A stretch of DNA of 64,000 bases from Firmicutes bacterium UBA3572 (GTDB lineage Bacteria > Bacillota > Desulfotomaculia > Desulfotomaculales > Desulforudaceae). Positions 34,965 to 43,174 of this stretch are shown here, piece after piece. The notes under the pieces are model-generated. The model had not been told where the DNA came from. It saw only the letters and a program-made list of their open reading frames with translations, and searched no databases. The stretch is from NCBI GenBank assembly GCA_002375985.1, contig DFNH01000034.1, forward strand, positions 1 to 64,000. The letters run 5' to 3'. A program made the position numbers and the translations under genes. Within the stretch, counting starts at the first letter, position 1; each line of letters opens with the position of its first letter.

Positions 34965-35660
34965 CTGGGCACACCACACCAGGACCATTCCTGCCGCCAT
35001 TCCGGCCGCGGCGGGGCGGGTGCACAGGGTCAGGGAACGGGGAATCAATTCCACCAGGGATATGTAAAGCATCGCGCCGGCGGCCAGGGCGGAAAGAATA
35101 CACAGGGAGAGATCGGTGGTCTCGATCAGGCCGAAACCGGCCAAGGTGCCCAGGGGGGTGATCAGGCTCAAGACGGTGGCGAGAAAGAGGATTTTCAGTG
35201 GTGCCACGCCGGCCGCCCGGAGCGGCGCTGCGGTGGCCATGCCTTCCGGAATGTTGTGTAAGCCGATGGCCAGGGCCATAACAAGCCCCAGGCCGGCCGT
35301 GCTGGCGAAACCGGCGGCGATAGCCATGCCCTCGGGCAGATCATGCAGGGCGATTCCCAGGGCCACCAGCACTCCCGTTTTGAAAAAACCGGGGCGGGAG
35401 GGGTCAATAAGCACCTTCAGGCCTTTATCGAGCAAGGCGAGGGCCAGGATGCCGCACAAAAGCCCCGTTAATACCAACTCGAGCCGGCCGAAGTTCATGG
35501 CGGCCGGCAAGAGGTCACCCAACGTCACCCCGACCATGATCCCGGCCGCCAGTCCAAGCACCGCCGCCAGCGAAGGCGGGCGCGGGACGCCTAGGGCTAG
35601 CACCATCACGGCCCCCAGAAGGGTACAGATTCCCGCCAGCGTGCTTACTGTGTAGGCCAT
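34953..35660 (-). CDS. ZIP-family metal transporter
   Basis: The 235-residue protein has about eight membrane segments and both ZIP signatures, ALHDLPEGMAIAAG and GLHNIPEGMATAAP, whose His and Glu residues line the metal pathway. It probably imports zinc or another divalent cation. It is transcribed away from ispE and convergently with the YdcZ gene. Confidence 0.9.
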   Translation of the reverse strand: MAYTVSTLAGICTLLGAVMVLALGVPRPPSLAAVLGLAAGIMVGVTLGDLLPAAMNFGRLELVLTGLLCGILALALLDKGLKVLIDPSRPGFFKTGVLVALGIALHDLPEGMAIAAGFASTAGLGLVMALAIGLHNIPEGMATAAPLRAAGVAPLKILFLATVLSLITPLGTLAGFGLIETTDLSLCILSALAAGAMLYISLVELIPRSLTLCTRPAAAGMAAGMVLVWCAQLFF

Positions 35661-35764
35661 TCAACAGCCCCCGATCCTTTTCAAATACCTACGGTCAGGC
35701 AGGAATATTTATGTGCCCTGTAAAACTCTAAAACTTTTTAGGGAGATATAGAGACGGTGAGGCT

Positions 35765-36622
35765 ATGGAGGTCAAGGCCCACGCCAAAATCAACCTGGTG
35801 CTCGCCGTGGGGACACGACGTCCTGACGGCTACCACGAAGTGGAAACGGTGCTCCAACAACTGGAGCTTCACGACCGGCTGATATTCCGGGCTGCCCGCG
35901 GGTTGCGTCTTTATTCGGACAGTCCGGAGGTGCCTTCCGGGCCGGAAAACCTGGTTTGGCGGGCGGCCGTTTTGCTACGGGAACGGTGGGCCGGTGACCG
36001 GGGCGCGGAGATTCGGCTTTACAAATCCATCCCGGTGGCGGCCGGGCTGGCGGGGGGGTCGGCCGACGCGGCTGCCACCCTGCGCGGGCTGAACCGGTTG
36101 TGGGGGTTGAACCTGGACCACGACACCTTACGGGGTTTGGCCGCCGAACTGGGTTCCGACGTGCCGTTTTGCCTTGGCGGGCCGACGGCACTTGCCCGGG
36201 GTCGCGGCGAGTTGGTGATCCCTCTGCCGCCGGCGCCGCCGGCCGGAGTGGTACTGGTACGGTTCCCTTTCGGGATACGGGCGGCCGAAGCCTATGCCCA
36301 TTTTGACCGGTTCCCTTACCGGGACCACCTGGACGTCTCGCCGGTAGTGGCGGCGCTCGCCGCCGGGGATATTGCCGGTCTGGCTCGGGGGCTGGCCAAC
36401 GCCCTCGAACCCGCCGTATTTGACCTGTATCCGGAAATACGGGAGGCCAAGCGCCGACTGGTGGCGAGCGGTGTGCTCGGGGCGCTGGTTTCGGGCAGCG
36501 GCCCAACCATATTCGGATTAACGTCCGACCCGGCGGCGGCGGAGGTGGTCGCCGCCAATCTGCGTTCTCAGGGGCTGGACGCATTGGCTACCCAGTTTAA
36601 GCGTGAGGGGCCGGAGGCCTAG
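35765..36622 (+). CDS. ispE: 4-diphosphocytidyl-2-C-methyl-D-erythritol kinase
   Basis: This GHMP kinase catalyses the ATP-dependent step of the MEP isoprenoid pathway. Motifs: HAKINLVLAVGTRRPDGYHE, the glycine-rich IPVAAGLAGGSADAAATL near residue 90, and LVSGSGPTIFGL. At 285 residues it is normal length. ATG 35765 follows GGAGATATAGAGACGG weakly. The ispE-GntR-nucleotidyltransferase order recurs in related Firmicutes. Confidence 0.95.
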   Translation: MEVKAHAKINLVLAVGTRRPDGYHEVETVLQQLELHDRLIFRAARGLRLYSDSPEVPSGPENLVWRAAVLLRERWAGDRGAEIRLYKSIPVAAGLAGGSADAAATLRGLNRLWGLNLDHDTLRGLAAELGSDVPFCLGGPTALARGRGELVIPLPPAPPAGVVLVRFPFGIRAAEAYAHFDRFPYRDHLDVSPVVAALAAGDIAGLARGLANALEPAVFDLYPEIREAKRRLVASGVLGALVSGSGPTIFGLTSDPAAAEVVAANLRSQGLDALATQFKREGPEA

Positions 36623-36720
36623 TCTAAACCCGCCGTTGGATTGGCGTCGAGGGTCTTTTGGTATAGACTTTAAGGTAGACCGGCTAGACGGCCTCGAAAA
36701 TAATAGTGGGGGTTTTGTGC

Positions 36721-37413
36721 ATGGCGGAAAAGAGGCGCTTGCTTCCGGTAAGGTTGGACTCCTACAAGCCGCTGCGCGAACTGGTGTTTGAATCCCTCAG
36801 GGAGGCGATCATCCAGGGGCAGTTGCCCCCAGGGGAACGGTTGATGGAACTCCAACTCGCCGAGGAATTGGGCGTGAGTCGTACGCCGGTACGGGAGGCC
36901 ATCCGGAAGCTCGAACTGGAGGGTTTTGTGGTGATGGTCCCCCGCAAGGGGGCCTACGTGGCCGGAATCACCGACAAGGATATCACCGACGTCTTCGAGG
37001 TGCGCGCGGCGCTAGAGGCGCTGGCCGCCGGGCTGGCCTGTGAGCGGATCACGGAAGAGGAGCTGGAACGGCTGGAACGCTCAGTGGTGCAGATCGCCGA
37101 ACTGACCGAGCGGCCCGATCTCGACGCTTTGGTTGCGGAAGACGCCGAGTTTCACGAAATCATCTATCGGGCCAGCCGCAATAAACGCCTGACGCAGATT
37201 CTGACCAACCTGCAGGAGCAAATTCAGCGTTTCCGGCTCACCACTCTCTCTCGTCCCGGACGAACCCGTCAGGCACTGGATGAGCACCGGCAAATCGTCG
37301 AGGCCATCTCGGAACGTAACGCCGAACAGGCCCAGCGGCTGGCCTGGGAACACATTGAAAACGCTGAAAACAGCCTGTTATGTGCGCTCCGGGAGGATGG
37401 AAACTGTGATTGA
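36721..37413 (+). CDS. GntR-family (FadR/FCD type) transcriptional regulator
   Basis: The 230-residue protein has an N-terminal winged helix (ELVFESLREAIIQGQLPPGE; LAEELGVSRTPVREAIRKLE) and an all-helical FCD ligand domain with metal-binding AEDAEFHEIIYRAS and EHRQIVEAISERN. Ligand and targets are unknown. ATG 36721 is preferred over TTG 36706 as it starts directly before the family domain. It overlaps the next gene. Confidence 0.9.
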   Translation: MAEKRRLLPVRLDSYKPLRELVFESLREAIIQGQLPPGERLMELQLAEELGVSRTPVREAIRKLELEGFVVMVPRKGAYVAGITDKDITDVFEVRAALEALAAGLACERITEEELERLERSVVQIAELTERPDLDALVAEDAEFHEIIYRASRNKRLTQILTNLQEQIQRFRLTTLSRPGRTRQALDEHRQIVEAISERNAEQAQRLAWEHIENAENSLLCALREDGNCD

Positions 37414-38158
37414 TTGCCTGCTGCTGGCGGGCAGCCCCAACACCGGGCCCCTGCGGGACATAAGCCCAATGGCTTACGAGGCGCTGATCCCGATCGGGCC
37501 GCGGGCCATGGTCGAATACGTGCTTGAGGCCCTTAAGGCTTCCAACTGCGTGCGGCGGATCATCGTCATCGGTCCGGAGGAGATCGCCCGCCTGCCGGCG
37601 GCGTCCGGGGTGGAGGTTTACACCCCCGCGGACAGCCTGATGGAAAACCTGGCCGCTGGCATAGCGCTGCTGAAGGGCACCGAAACCGTGCTGGTGGCCA
37701 CTGCCGACATTCCCCTGCTTACCCCGGCGGCGGTGCGGGATTTCATCGACCGTTGCGGAGACCGCCGCGCGGACCTTTACTACCCCGTGGTGCGGGAGGA
37801 GATTGTCGAGCGGCATTATCCGGGTGGCCGGCGCACCTACGTACGGTTAACCGACGGCCGCTTTACCGGGGGCAATCTGGTCCTGTTCCGGCCCGCCGTT
37901 TTTGAGCGCTGTCGCGCCAAGGCGCAGGAGTTCGCCCGGTACCGCAAAAACCCCTTGAAACTGGCTGCGCTGGTCGGTCCGGTTTTCGTACTGCGGTTTC
38001 TCTTACGCCGTCTGAGCCTGGCCGACGCCGAGCGCCGCATCACCGCTCTGGTGGGGATCACCGGACGGGCCATCGTTTCGGAATATCCTGAGCTCGCCGT
38101 GGACGTGGACAAACCCGAGGACTACGAGTTGGTCGTGTCCCGGTATTCTTCCCACTGA
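37406..38158 (+). CDS. MobA-like nucleotidyltransferase family protein
   Basis: The 250-residue protein has the nucleotidyltransferase fold: IDCLLLAGSP at the start, ALIPIGPRAMVEYVLEAL, VLVATADIPLLTP (the metal-binding Asp region) and GGNLVLFRP. It is relaxed compared with MobA or GlmU, and the substrate is unknown. GTG 37406 sits 9 bases after GGGAGG and overlaps the regulator stop; ATG 37397 abuts the ribosome site. Linkage to ispE is recurrent but unexplained. Confidence 0.8.
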   Translation: MIDCLLLAGSPNTGPLRDISPMAYEALIPIGPRAMVEYVLEALKASNCVRRIIVIGPEEIARLPAASGVEVYTPADSLMENLAAGIALLKGTETVLVATADIPLLTPAAVRDFIDRCGDRRADLYYPVVREEIVERHYPGGRRTYVRLTDGRFTGGNLVLFRPAVFERCRAKAQEFARYRKNPLKLAALVGPVFVLRFLLRRLSLADAERRITALVGITGRAIVSEYPELAVDVDKPEDYELVVSRYSSH

Positions 38159-38511
38159 TGATAGGTTGACCAACTCAGCAGATCGTAGAGCAGTCAGTAG
38201 CGGCCGGCCGCCTCGGCGTAGTTGGACACCCCAACCATTACCGCCACGGTGGTCCGCAACGGGGAGAGAAGCCCAGAAGCCGCTAGGGCCACGAACCCGG
38301 TCCCCACGATGATCCGTTGCAGTTGCTGCACCGGACCGGTGTTCGGCTTGAAGTTATTACAGCTATTACGGCGAGCTTTCGTTGGCGACGGTCCTGGCCT
38401 GGGTGGTTTACGGCGCAGTCGTCTTTCTCCTGACCGGCTGGCTCCTCGACCGGCGGGTGGAGATCTGAAGGTGGCCATAATGGACCGCCCGGCAGCGGTA
38501 CACCGGGCGGT
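38122..38511 (-). pseudogene. Relic patchwork: DUF2892-like fragment (minus) and permease tail (plus)
   Basis: On the minus strand, NTGPVQQLQRIIVGTGFVAL then AASGLLSPLR and SNYAEAAGRY resembles a DUF2892/YgaP-type membrane protein. It has no plausible start and is interrupted by TGA at 38196-38194; beyond it LLYDLLSWSTYHQW continues in frame to 38122. On the plus strand, YYGELSLATVLAWVVYGA then FLLTGWLLDRRVEI (ending near 38468) looks like the tail of an ABC-2 permease. The two fragments meet near 38360, implying a deletion junction. Confidence 0.5.
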
Positions 38512-38512
38512 C
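38483..38512 (-). terminator. Strong hairpin at the end of the toxin gene
   Basis: GACCGCCCGG and CCGGGCGGTC (38483-38492, 38503-38512) form a 10-bp stem overlapping the stop codon of the PIN gene. No long T run follows, so termination strength is uncertain. Confidence 0.55.
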
Positions 38513-38931
38513 TAGGCGGCAAACCCTTCCCCGCGAGCCGCTTCCGACAGTCTGCGGTCGAAACTCAAGACCCGTAATTCAGGAAATCTGTGCGCTACCG
38601 TTTTCGCCATGGCCAGATGCCATAAGTCCGCCCCGCGCAGGGACCACTTTTCGGCCAGCACTTGAAGCAGGCTCCATTCGGGAAGCAGGTTCAAGCGCTT
38701 CCACGGGCCGGCTTGGAGTTCCGCCTGCACCTTTTTGACCAGGTTTGGCATATTCGACTCCCGCTGCACGCGATGCAAAACGGCCTGCACTTCGGCGAAA
38801 GCCAGGGAGGAGATCAGGTGGTCGCCATCTGTTCTCAGCCAGCTCAAGGCCTTTTCGGTATGTTCGTCTTCCAGCAGGGCCGAAATCAGGGCCGATGTGT
38901 CCCAATACAACAGTACGGGATTGTCTACCAT
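38512..38931 (-). CDS. PIN-domain toxin (VapC family)
   Basis: The 139-residue protein has PIN-domain acidic residues in LLYWDTSALISALL (D11), SSLAFAEVQAVL, GADLWHLAMA and LSFDRRLSEAA. VapC toxins are magnesium-dependent endoribonucleases that usually cut tRNA or rRNA. ATG 38931 overlaps the end of the antitoxin gene by 7 bases, the usual coupling of such pairs. Confidence 0.9.
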   Translation of the reverse strand: MVDNPVLLYWDTSALISALLEDEHTEKALSWLRTDGDHLISSLAFAEVQAVLHRVQRESNMPNLVKKVQAELQAGPWKRLNLLPEWSLLQVLAEKWSLRGADLWHLAMAKTVAHRFPELRVLSFDRRLSEAARGEGFAA

Positions 38932-39209
38932 TTGTCTCTACCCTCACGCAGAATCCGTTGGGCGGATGTCCCGGGCACCATAACCGGTTTGGGCAGTCGG
39001 GGTTTGCGGGACAAGGGAGACACAAGACCCTGTCGTTCCATTTCCAGAAGCCTCTCTCTGAGAGAAAGGGCCTCTTTCTCGATCGGTACAATTCTGGCGG
39101 TCGGTATGCCCCTTTCGGTAATGATCACCGCTTTGCCCGCCCGTGCATAGCGGAGTAACTCACTCAGCTTCGCCTTGGCTTCGCGAACACCCACGCTGAT
39201 TTCTTCCAC
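38925..39209 (-). CDS. Phd/YefM-type antitoxin
   Basis: The 94-residue protein has a Phd/YefM N-terminal DNA-binding domain (EEISVGVREAKAKLSELLRY, then AGKAVIITERGIPTARIVPI) and a basic C-terminus that should cover the toxin active site. GTG 39209 is chosen because AAGGAG sits 8 bases upstream; the frame is open further to 39293, and ATG 39242 is the next alternative. It is translationally coupled to the PIN toxin. Confidence 0.88.
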   Translation of the reverse strand: MEEISVGVREAKAKLSELLRYARAGKAVIITERGIPTARIVPIEKEALSLRERLLEMERQGLVSPLSRKPRLPKPVMVPGTSAQRILREGRDKW

Positions 39210-39299
39210 GGCCGCCACTCCTTGTAACCACTGTAGTTGCATTTTATCATATTGTGTCCATTTGGTTCCGGTTGTGTCAAGTGGAGAACGCAAAAACAG

Positions 39300-39340
39300 T
39301 AAAAATACGCCCGGGAATTCGCAAACGGCGCCCGGGCGTC
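39300..39340 (-). terminator. Rho-independent terminator of yedE-yedF
   Basis: In minus-strand sense ACGCCCGGG pairs with CCCGGGCGT (arms 39340-39332 and 39316-39308), followed by ATTTTTA. It lies just after the yedF stop. Confidence 0.8.
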
Positions 39341-39366
39341 TTGATGAGATGAACTGACGGGTGCAG

Positions 39367-39582
39367 CTATTTGGTTAGGGTCAGCAGCCACTGTTCACCT
39401 TGCTCTTCCACCTTTACCGTCCAGCCTTTACCGGTCGCCAGGCGCTTGATGTTTTCCCGGGCCGCTTCGGAGTCGGCAAGAACCGTCACTGTGCCCTGGG
39501 TCTTGGCCTCAAGCGCCTTTTTCACCAACAACACGGGCTCGGGACACACAAGACCGCAAACGTCCACGTCCACTTCACGCAT
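39367..39582 (-). CDS. yedF: YedF/TusA-family sulfurtransferase-like protein
   Basis: The 71-residue protein is a single TusA/SirA domain with DVCGLVCPEPVLLVKKAL (CPxP motif, active Cys) and LADSEAARENIKRLA. YedF and YedE are linked by comparative genomics to selenium utilisation; TusA itself is a persulfide carrier. Full-length selenium-type YedF often has a second DsrE-like domain, which is absent here. It overlaps the end of yedE by 8 bases, so the two are co-translated. Confidence 0.85.
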   Translation of the reverse strand: MREVDVDVCGLVCPEPVLLVKKALEAKTQGTVTVLADSEAARENIKRLATGKGWTVKVEEQGEQWLLTLTK

Positions 39583-40663
39583 TTTCCGTCACCCTTTCCT
39601 TGGCGAAGACTTTTACTTTGGACAAGGCGAAACCGATGGCGAGGACCACCACGAAACCGGCGACCACGGCAAACTGACCGTTGGGTGGGACGCCCGCCGG
39701 GCTGGCCGCCAGGCCAAAGTTATGGGCGAAGGCGGCGCCGACCAGCACGCCCAGCACGGTGACCGCCGAGTCGGTATTTCCTTCCGCGGCGGAGACCAAT
39801 TGGCGCAACGGGCAGCCAGCGACCAGGGTGAAGCACAGGCCCGCCAGGGCCATGCCCAGGAAGTTCCACAAGCCGTCGGTGTGGGCGATCGGCTGGTCGG
39901 CGAAGCCAAGGTTGAAGTTCCCGATAATCAGGTTACCGACCAGGGCGGCGAGGAAGAGGCCGACCATACCGAACATCAGGTAGGGATCGCGGAACATGAT
40001 CAGGTCGCGGATGGGCCCCACCAGGCAGAACCGTGCCCGCTGGGCCAGCGCGCCGACCGCGAGGCCGGCGCCGAGGGCGAGCAGGAGCGGGGCTTGCATG
40101 GAACCGGGCCCCTCGGTGCTGAACCGCAGGCCCGAAAAACCGGCCACCAGGAGAAGCAGCAGCACACCCATGAGGACCGGGAAGATGTAGCCGTGTGCAC
40201 TGCTCTGGCGGGTGGCCCGGCCCAGGGTGAAGCCGCGGTTGATGAACCAGATGCCGGCGGCGATGCCCGCCGCGAACCCGGGCAGGGCAACCCAGGCGTT
40301 AAGGTCCCCGGCCGACATCCGGATGAGCATCCGCATCGGGCAGCCCAGAAAAACCAGAAAACCGATCATACCGATGAAACCCAACACGAATCTGGTCAGG
40401 GCGCTGGAACCGCCCATAGAACGAAAAGATTTTGAAACCACGGCCGCGACGAAGGCGCCCAGGACAATACCGATGATCTCCGGGCGGACGTACTGTACCG
40501 GCGCGGCGGAGTGCAGTCCCAATCCCCCGGCGATGTCCCGCAGGAAGCAGGCGATGCACATGCCCATATTCTTGGGGTTCCCGAAGGCCATCAGGACGAT
40601 GGCCAATGCGCCGATGGTCAACCCGGTTAAGGTCACCAGACCTTTTCCTTTAAAGCTGAACAA
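39575..40663 (-). CDS. yedE: YedE/YeeE-family membrane transporter, selenium-associated type
   Basis: The roughly 362-residue protein has about ten membrane segments forming two YeeE/YedE repeats, with conserved cysteines in MGMCIACFLRD, FLGCPMRMLIRM, RARFCLVGPIRDL and LVAGCPLRQLV. YeeE-type proteins move sulfur compounds such as thiosulfate; the YedE-YedF pair is associated with selenium metabolism. TTG 40663 sits 6 bases after AGAGGTG; GTG 40672 is the alternative start. It directly follows the tRNA at 40693. Confidence 0.87.
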   Translation of the reverse strand: MFSFKGKGLVTLTGLTIGALAIVLMAFGNPKNMGMCIACFLRDIAGGLGLHSAAPVQYVRPEIIGIVLGAFVAAVVSKSFRSMGGSSALTRFVLGFIGMIGFLVFLGCPMRMLIRMSAGDLNAWVALPGFAAGIAAGIWFINRGFTLGRATRQSSAHGYIFPVLMGVLLLLLVAGFSGLRFSTEGPGSMQAPLLLALGAGLAVGALAQRARFCLVGPIRDLIMFRDPYLMFGMVGLFLAALVGNLIIGNFNLGFADQPIAHTDGLWNFLGMALAGLCFTLVAGCPLRQLVSAAEGNTDSAVTVLGVLVGAAFAHNFGLAASPAGVPPNGQFAVVAGFVVVLAIGFALSKVKVFAKERVTENA

Positions 40664-40692
40664 TACCGTCACCTCTTTCGGTCAAAACTTTT

Positions 40693-40785
40693 TGGAGGAG
40701 GGAAGTGGGAATCGAACCCACCCCGGCTTTTCGGCAGCGGCCGGCGGATTTGCATTCCGCGGGGAGCACCAGCTCCTTTCCCTCC
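40693..40785 (-). tRNA. tRNA-Cys (anticodon GCA) with tRNA-Sec architecture
   Basis: Read on the minus strand, an 8-bp acceptor stem (GGAGGGAA with TTCCCTCC) is followed by one base and a D arm of GGAGC, loop TGGT, GCTCC. The anticodon stem GCGGA/TCCGC holds loop ATGCAAA, giving anticodon GCA. A 22-base variable arm follows, then a 5-bp T arm (GTGGG, TTCGATT, CCCAC), discriminator U73 and an encoded CCA. The 8+5 acceptor-T helix, tiny D loop and long variable arm are those of bacterial tRNA-Sec; GCA and U73 are cysteine identity elements. It lies 30 bases upstream of yedE on the same strand. Confidence 0.88.
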
Positions 40786-40948
40786 TTGGCTCAAGAACGG
40801 TCAGCGCACCTCCCTTCTGGGAAAATCTATTCCGCAGGCCAGCATAAAATCCTCTTATAATAGCAATAAAACTATGGAATGGCCGGGTCGGTATGTTTGT
40901 CACCAATAAATTGGAGTAATAGATCAGGAGTTCGGTGGGTTGGGTCGG

Positions 40949-41833
40949 CTAGGATTTCACGAAGGAAATAAAGGCGTGGGTAGGCCGGGAGAGAATCCGG
41001 TCTTTGGGGTAAATCAGGTAAAGATTCCGAGACATGTTGACGTCCTTCAGCGTCCGCAGTTCGACGCGTCCGGAGAGGGCCGCTTTCTCGGCGGCCCAGC
41101 GGGAGACGAAGGAGATGCCCAGACCGGCTTCGACGGCCGCCAGGACCGACTCGGTGCTGCCGAATTCCCCGGCAATCGGGATACTGTCGAGGGGTACACC
41201 GGCGGCGGTCAGCTTCTCTTCGATCACCCGGCGGGTGCCGGAATCCTGTTCGCGCACGATCAGTTTTTCACCCACCAGGTCATCGGCCACCAGTTCTTTC
41301 CGGCTGGACAGAGGGTGCCCCGCCGGGATGACCAGCACCAGTTCATCGCTCATAAAGGCCGTGCAGTTAATCTCGACGCAGTCCACCGGCGCGCCCACGA
41401 CGCCCACGTGGATCGCCTCCTCGTGGAGGCGGTTCACGATTTTCCCGGTGTTACTGACTTCCAGGGAGACGTCCACCAGGGGGTAGAGTTCCTTGAACTT
41501 GCTGATCATCCTGGGCAGGACGTAGTGTCCGGGAATGGTGCTGGCCCCGATCGCGAGCCGTCCTTTCACGTCTTCGGCGAACGAGCTTATTTCCTCTTTA
41601 GCCCGTTGGGTGATGGCGATGATTCGCCCGGCGAAGTGGTAAAGCACGATGCCGGCGTCGGTCAGTTCGACCCGGCGGCTGGTGCGGTTCACCAGTTTGG
41701 TGCCGTAATGGGTCTCCAGCATGGCGATGTGCTTGCTCACCGCCGGCTGGGTCAGGCTCAAGGCCTTGGCGGCCCGGGAAAAACTCTTGTGCTTGGCCAC
41801 CATGACGAAGGTTTCCAGATAGTTTAAATTCAT
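40949..41833 (-). CDS. LysR-family transcriptional regulator, selenium-linked type
   Basis: The 294-residue protein has an N-terminal winged helix (NYLETFVMVAKHKSFSRAAK; LTQPAVSKHIAMLE) and a two-lobe effector domain (GRLAIGASTIPGHYVLPRMI; GEFGSTESVLAAVEAGLGIS). CysB/CbbR-like LysR proteins next to yedE-yedF are a recurring selenium-metabolism association. ATG 41833 starts MNLNYLETF; ATG 41863 is the upstream alternative. It is on the same strand as, and upstream of, the unusual tRNA and yedE, and divergent from the threonine dehydratase gene. Confidence 0.87.
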   Translation of the reverse strand: MNLNYLETFVMVAKHKSFSRAAKALSLTQPAVSKHIAMLETHYGTKLVNRTSRRVELTDAGIVLYHFAGRIIAITQRAKEEISSFAEDVKGRLAIGASTIPGHYVLPRMISKFKELYPLVDVSLEVSNTGKIVNRLHEEAIHVGVVGAPVDCVEINCTAFMSDELVLVIPAGHPLSSRKELVADDLVGEKLIVREQDSGTRRVIEEKLTAAGVPLDSIPIAGEFGSTESVLAAVEAGLGISFVSRWAAEKAALSGRVELRTLKDVNMSRNLYLIYPKDRILSRPTHAFISFVKS

Positions 41834-41963
41834 CTGCAGCACCGCTTTCCTAAACATATACACGTATTGGTGCTCATTAATTAATTATATTATATTTCGT
41901 TATTTATGCAATAAATCTTTTGCCTGCGTAGGGGGAAAATGTGAATAGCGGAGGAGGTAGGTT

Positions 41964-42989
41964 ATGGATGGCGTAGTAACCCTGGCCGACGTTTTCGAGG
42001 CGCGACGCAGGCTGACGGGCATTATCCGGTCCACGCCGCTGGAAAGCGTGCGCACCATCGACCGTATCTTAGGCCTCCAGGTTTTCTTTAAAATGGAGAA
42101 CTTGCAGCGTACCGGTTCGTTCAAGATTCGGGGGGCCTTTAACAAGATTTCGCGCTTGCCCGCGGGTGGCCCCGGAGTGGTGGCCGCTTCCGCCGGAAAC
42201 CACGCACAGGGGGTAGCCCTGGCCGCAGCCGGGGCAAGTCTGCCGGCCCTGGTGGTGATGCCGCGCGGCACGCCGCGGGCGAAGGTTAGAGCGGCCGCCG
42301 CTTACGGGGCCCGGGTGATTCTGGCCGGCCGGGATTATTGGGGGGCCGGTCTGGTTGCGGCGCGGCTGGCCGCAAAAACGGGTGCCCGGCTCATCCCCGC
42401 TTTTGACGATCCGGAAATCATCGCCGGACAGGGGACTATTGGCTTTGAAATCCTTGAGAGTCTGCCTGACGTGGACGCGGTGCTGGTGCCCACGGGCGGT
42501 GGGGGGCTTTTGAGCGGGGTGGCGTTGGTGATTAAAGCGCTCAAGCCCGATACCCGCATCGTGGGCGTGGCGGTGCGGGCCGCCCCGGCGCTTTTCTTTT
42601 CCCACCGGTCCGGGGCGGTGCGGGAAGTGCCGGTGCACGGCACTCTGGCGGACGGCATTGCCGTAAAAAGGCCGGGGGAGCTTACCTTCCGCTACATCCG
42701 GCAATTGGTCGACGATATGGTGCTGGTGGACGAACAAGAGATCGCGACCGCCATCCGTTTGTTGCTTTTCCGGGCGAAAACCGTGGTCGAAGGCGCAGGG
42801 GCGGTGGGTCTGGCGGCACTTTTGGCCGGCCGAGTGGGCTTTGGCGGGCGGCGGGTGGCGGTGATTCTTACCGGGGGTAACATCGACGGCACTACTCTCG
42901 CCAGGGCCGTGCTGACCCGAAAAAAGTTAGCTGCCGGGCAGGATTCCGACATCCGGCGACGAAATCTTTGGGTCGGGTTTCGTGAGTGA
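41964..42989 (+). CDS. Threonine/serine dehydratase, catabolic type without ACT domain
   Basis: The fold-type II PLP enzyme has FFKMENLQRTGSFKIRGAFN with the Schiff-base Lys at residue 54, ASAGNHAQGVALAA, the phosphate-binding PTGGGGLLSG near 176, and ILTGGNIDGTTLARAV. At 341 residues it contains the catalytic domain but no C-terminal ACT regulatory domain, so it resembles TdcB-type enzymes or serine racemase more than biosynthetic IlvA. ATG 41964 follows GGAGGAGG. Confidence 0.87.
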   Translation: MDGVVTLADVFEARRRLTGIIRSTPLESVRTIDRILGLQVFFKMENLQRTGSFKIRGAFNKISRLPAGGPGVVAASAGNHAQGVALAAAGASLPALVVMPRGTPRAKVRAAAAYGARVILAGRDYWGAGLVAARLAAKTGARLIPAFDDPEIIAGQGTIGFEILESLPDVDAVLVPTGGGGLLSGVALVIKALKPDTRIVGVAVRAAPALFFSHRSGAVREVPVHGTLADGIAVKRPGELTFRYIRQLVDDMVLVDEQEIATAIRLLLFRAKTVVEGAGAVGLAALLAGRVGFGGRRVAVILTGGNIDGTTLARAVLTRKKLAAGQDSDIRRRNLWVGFRE

Positions 42990-43174
42990 ACAAGGAAGCG
43001 ATGTTTCCGGACCAGCTTTCCACCGGGCCGGTCGCAAGTACGCGTCAGGTGGTGAAGGGTCTTACGACTGGTATGAGCGGATCCATCCCCACGGCAGGGA
43101 ATTGCCCGCAAGCCGTTGAATAGTTGAATAATGGTGAACAAGGCTTTGATTATGGTTATCGTTGGGGGGTTCAA

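Noticed and set aside
39371..40435. A 354-codon plus-strand open frame opposite yedE
   Set aside because: Its composition (Gln, His, Gly and Arg rich) is the complement of a membrane protein; yedE on the other strand has clear motifs and a terminator.
40693..40785. Calling this RNA an ordinary selC (tRNA-Sec)
   Set aside because: The anticodon is GCA rather than TCA and the discriminator is U instead of G, so a plain tRNA-Sec label would be wrong even though the body is tRNA-Sec-like.
40940..41827. A 295-codon plus-strand open frame opposite the LysR gene
   Set aside because: Antisense shadow; LysR has a full helix-turn-helix and effector domain.
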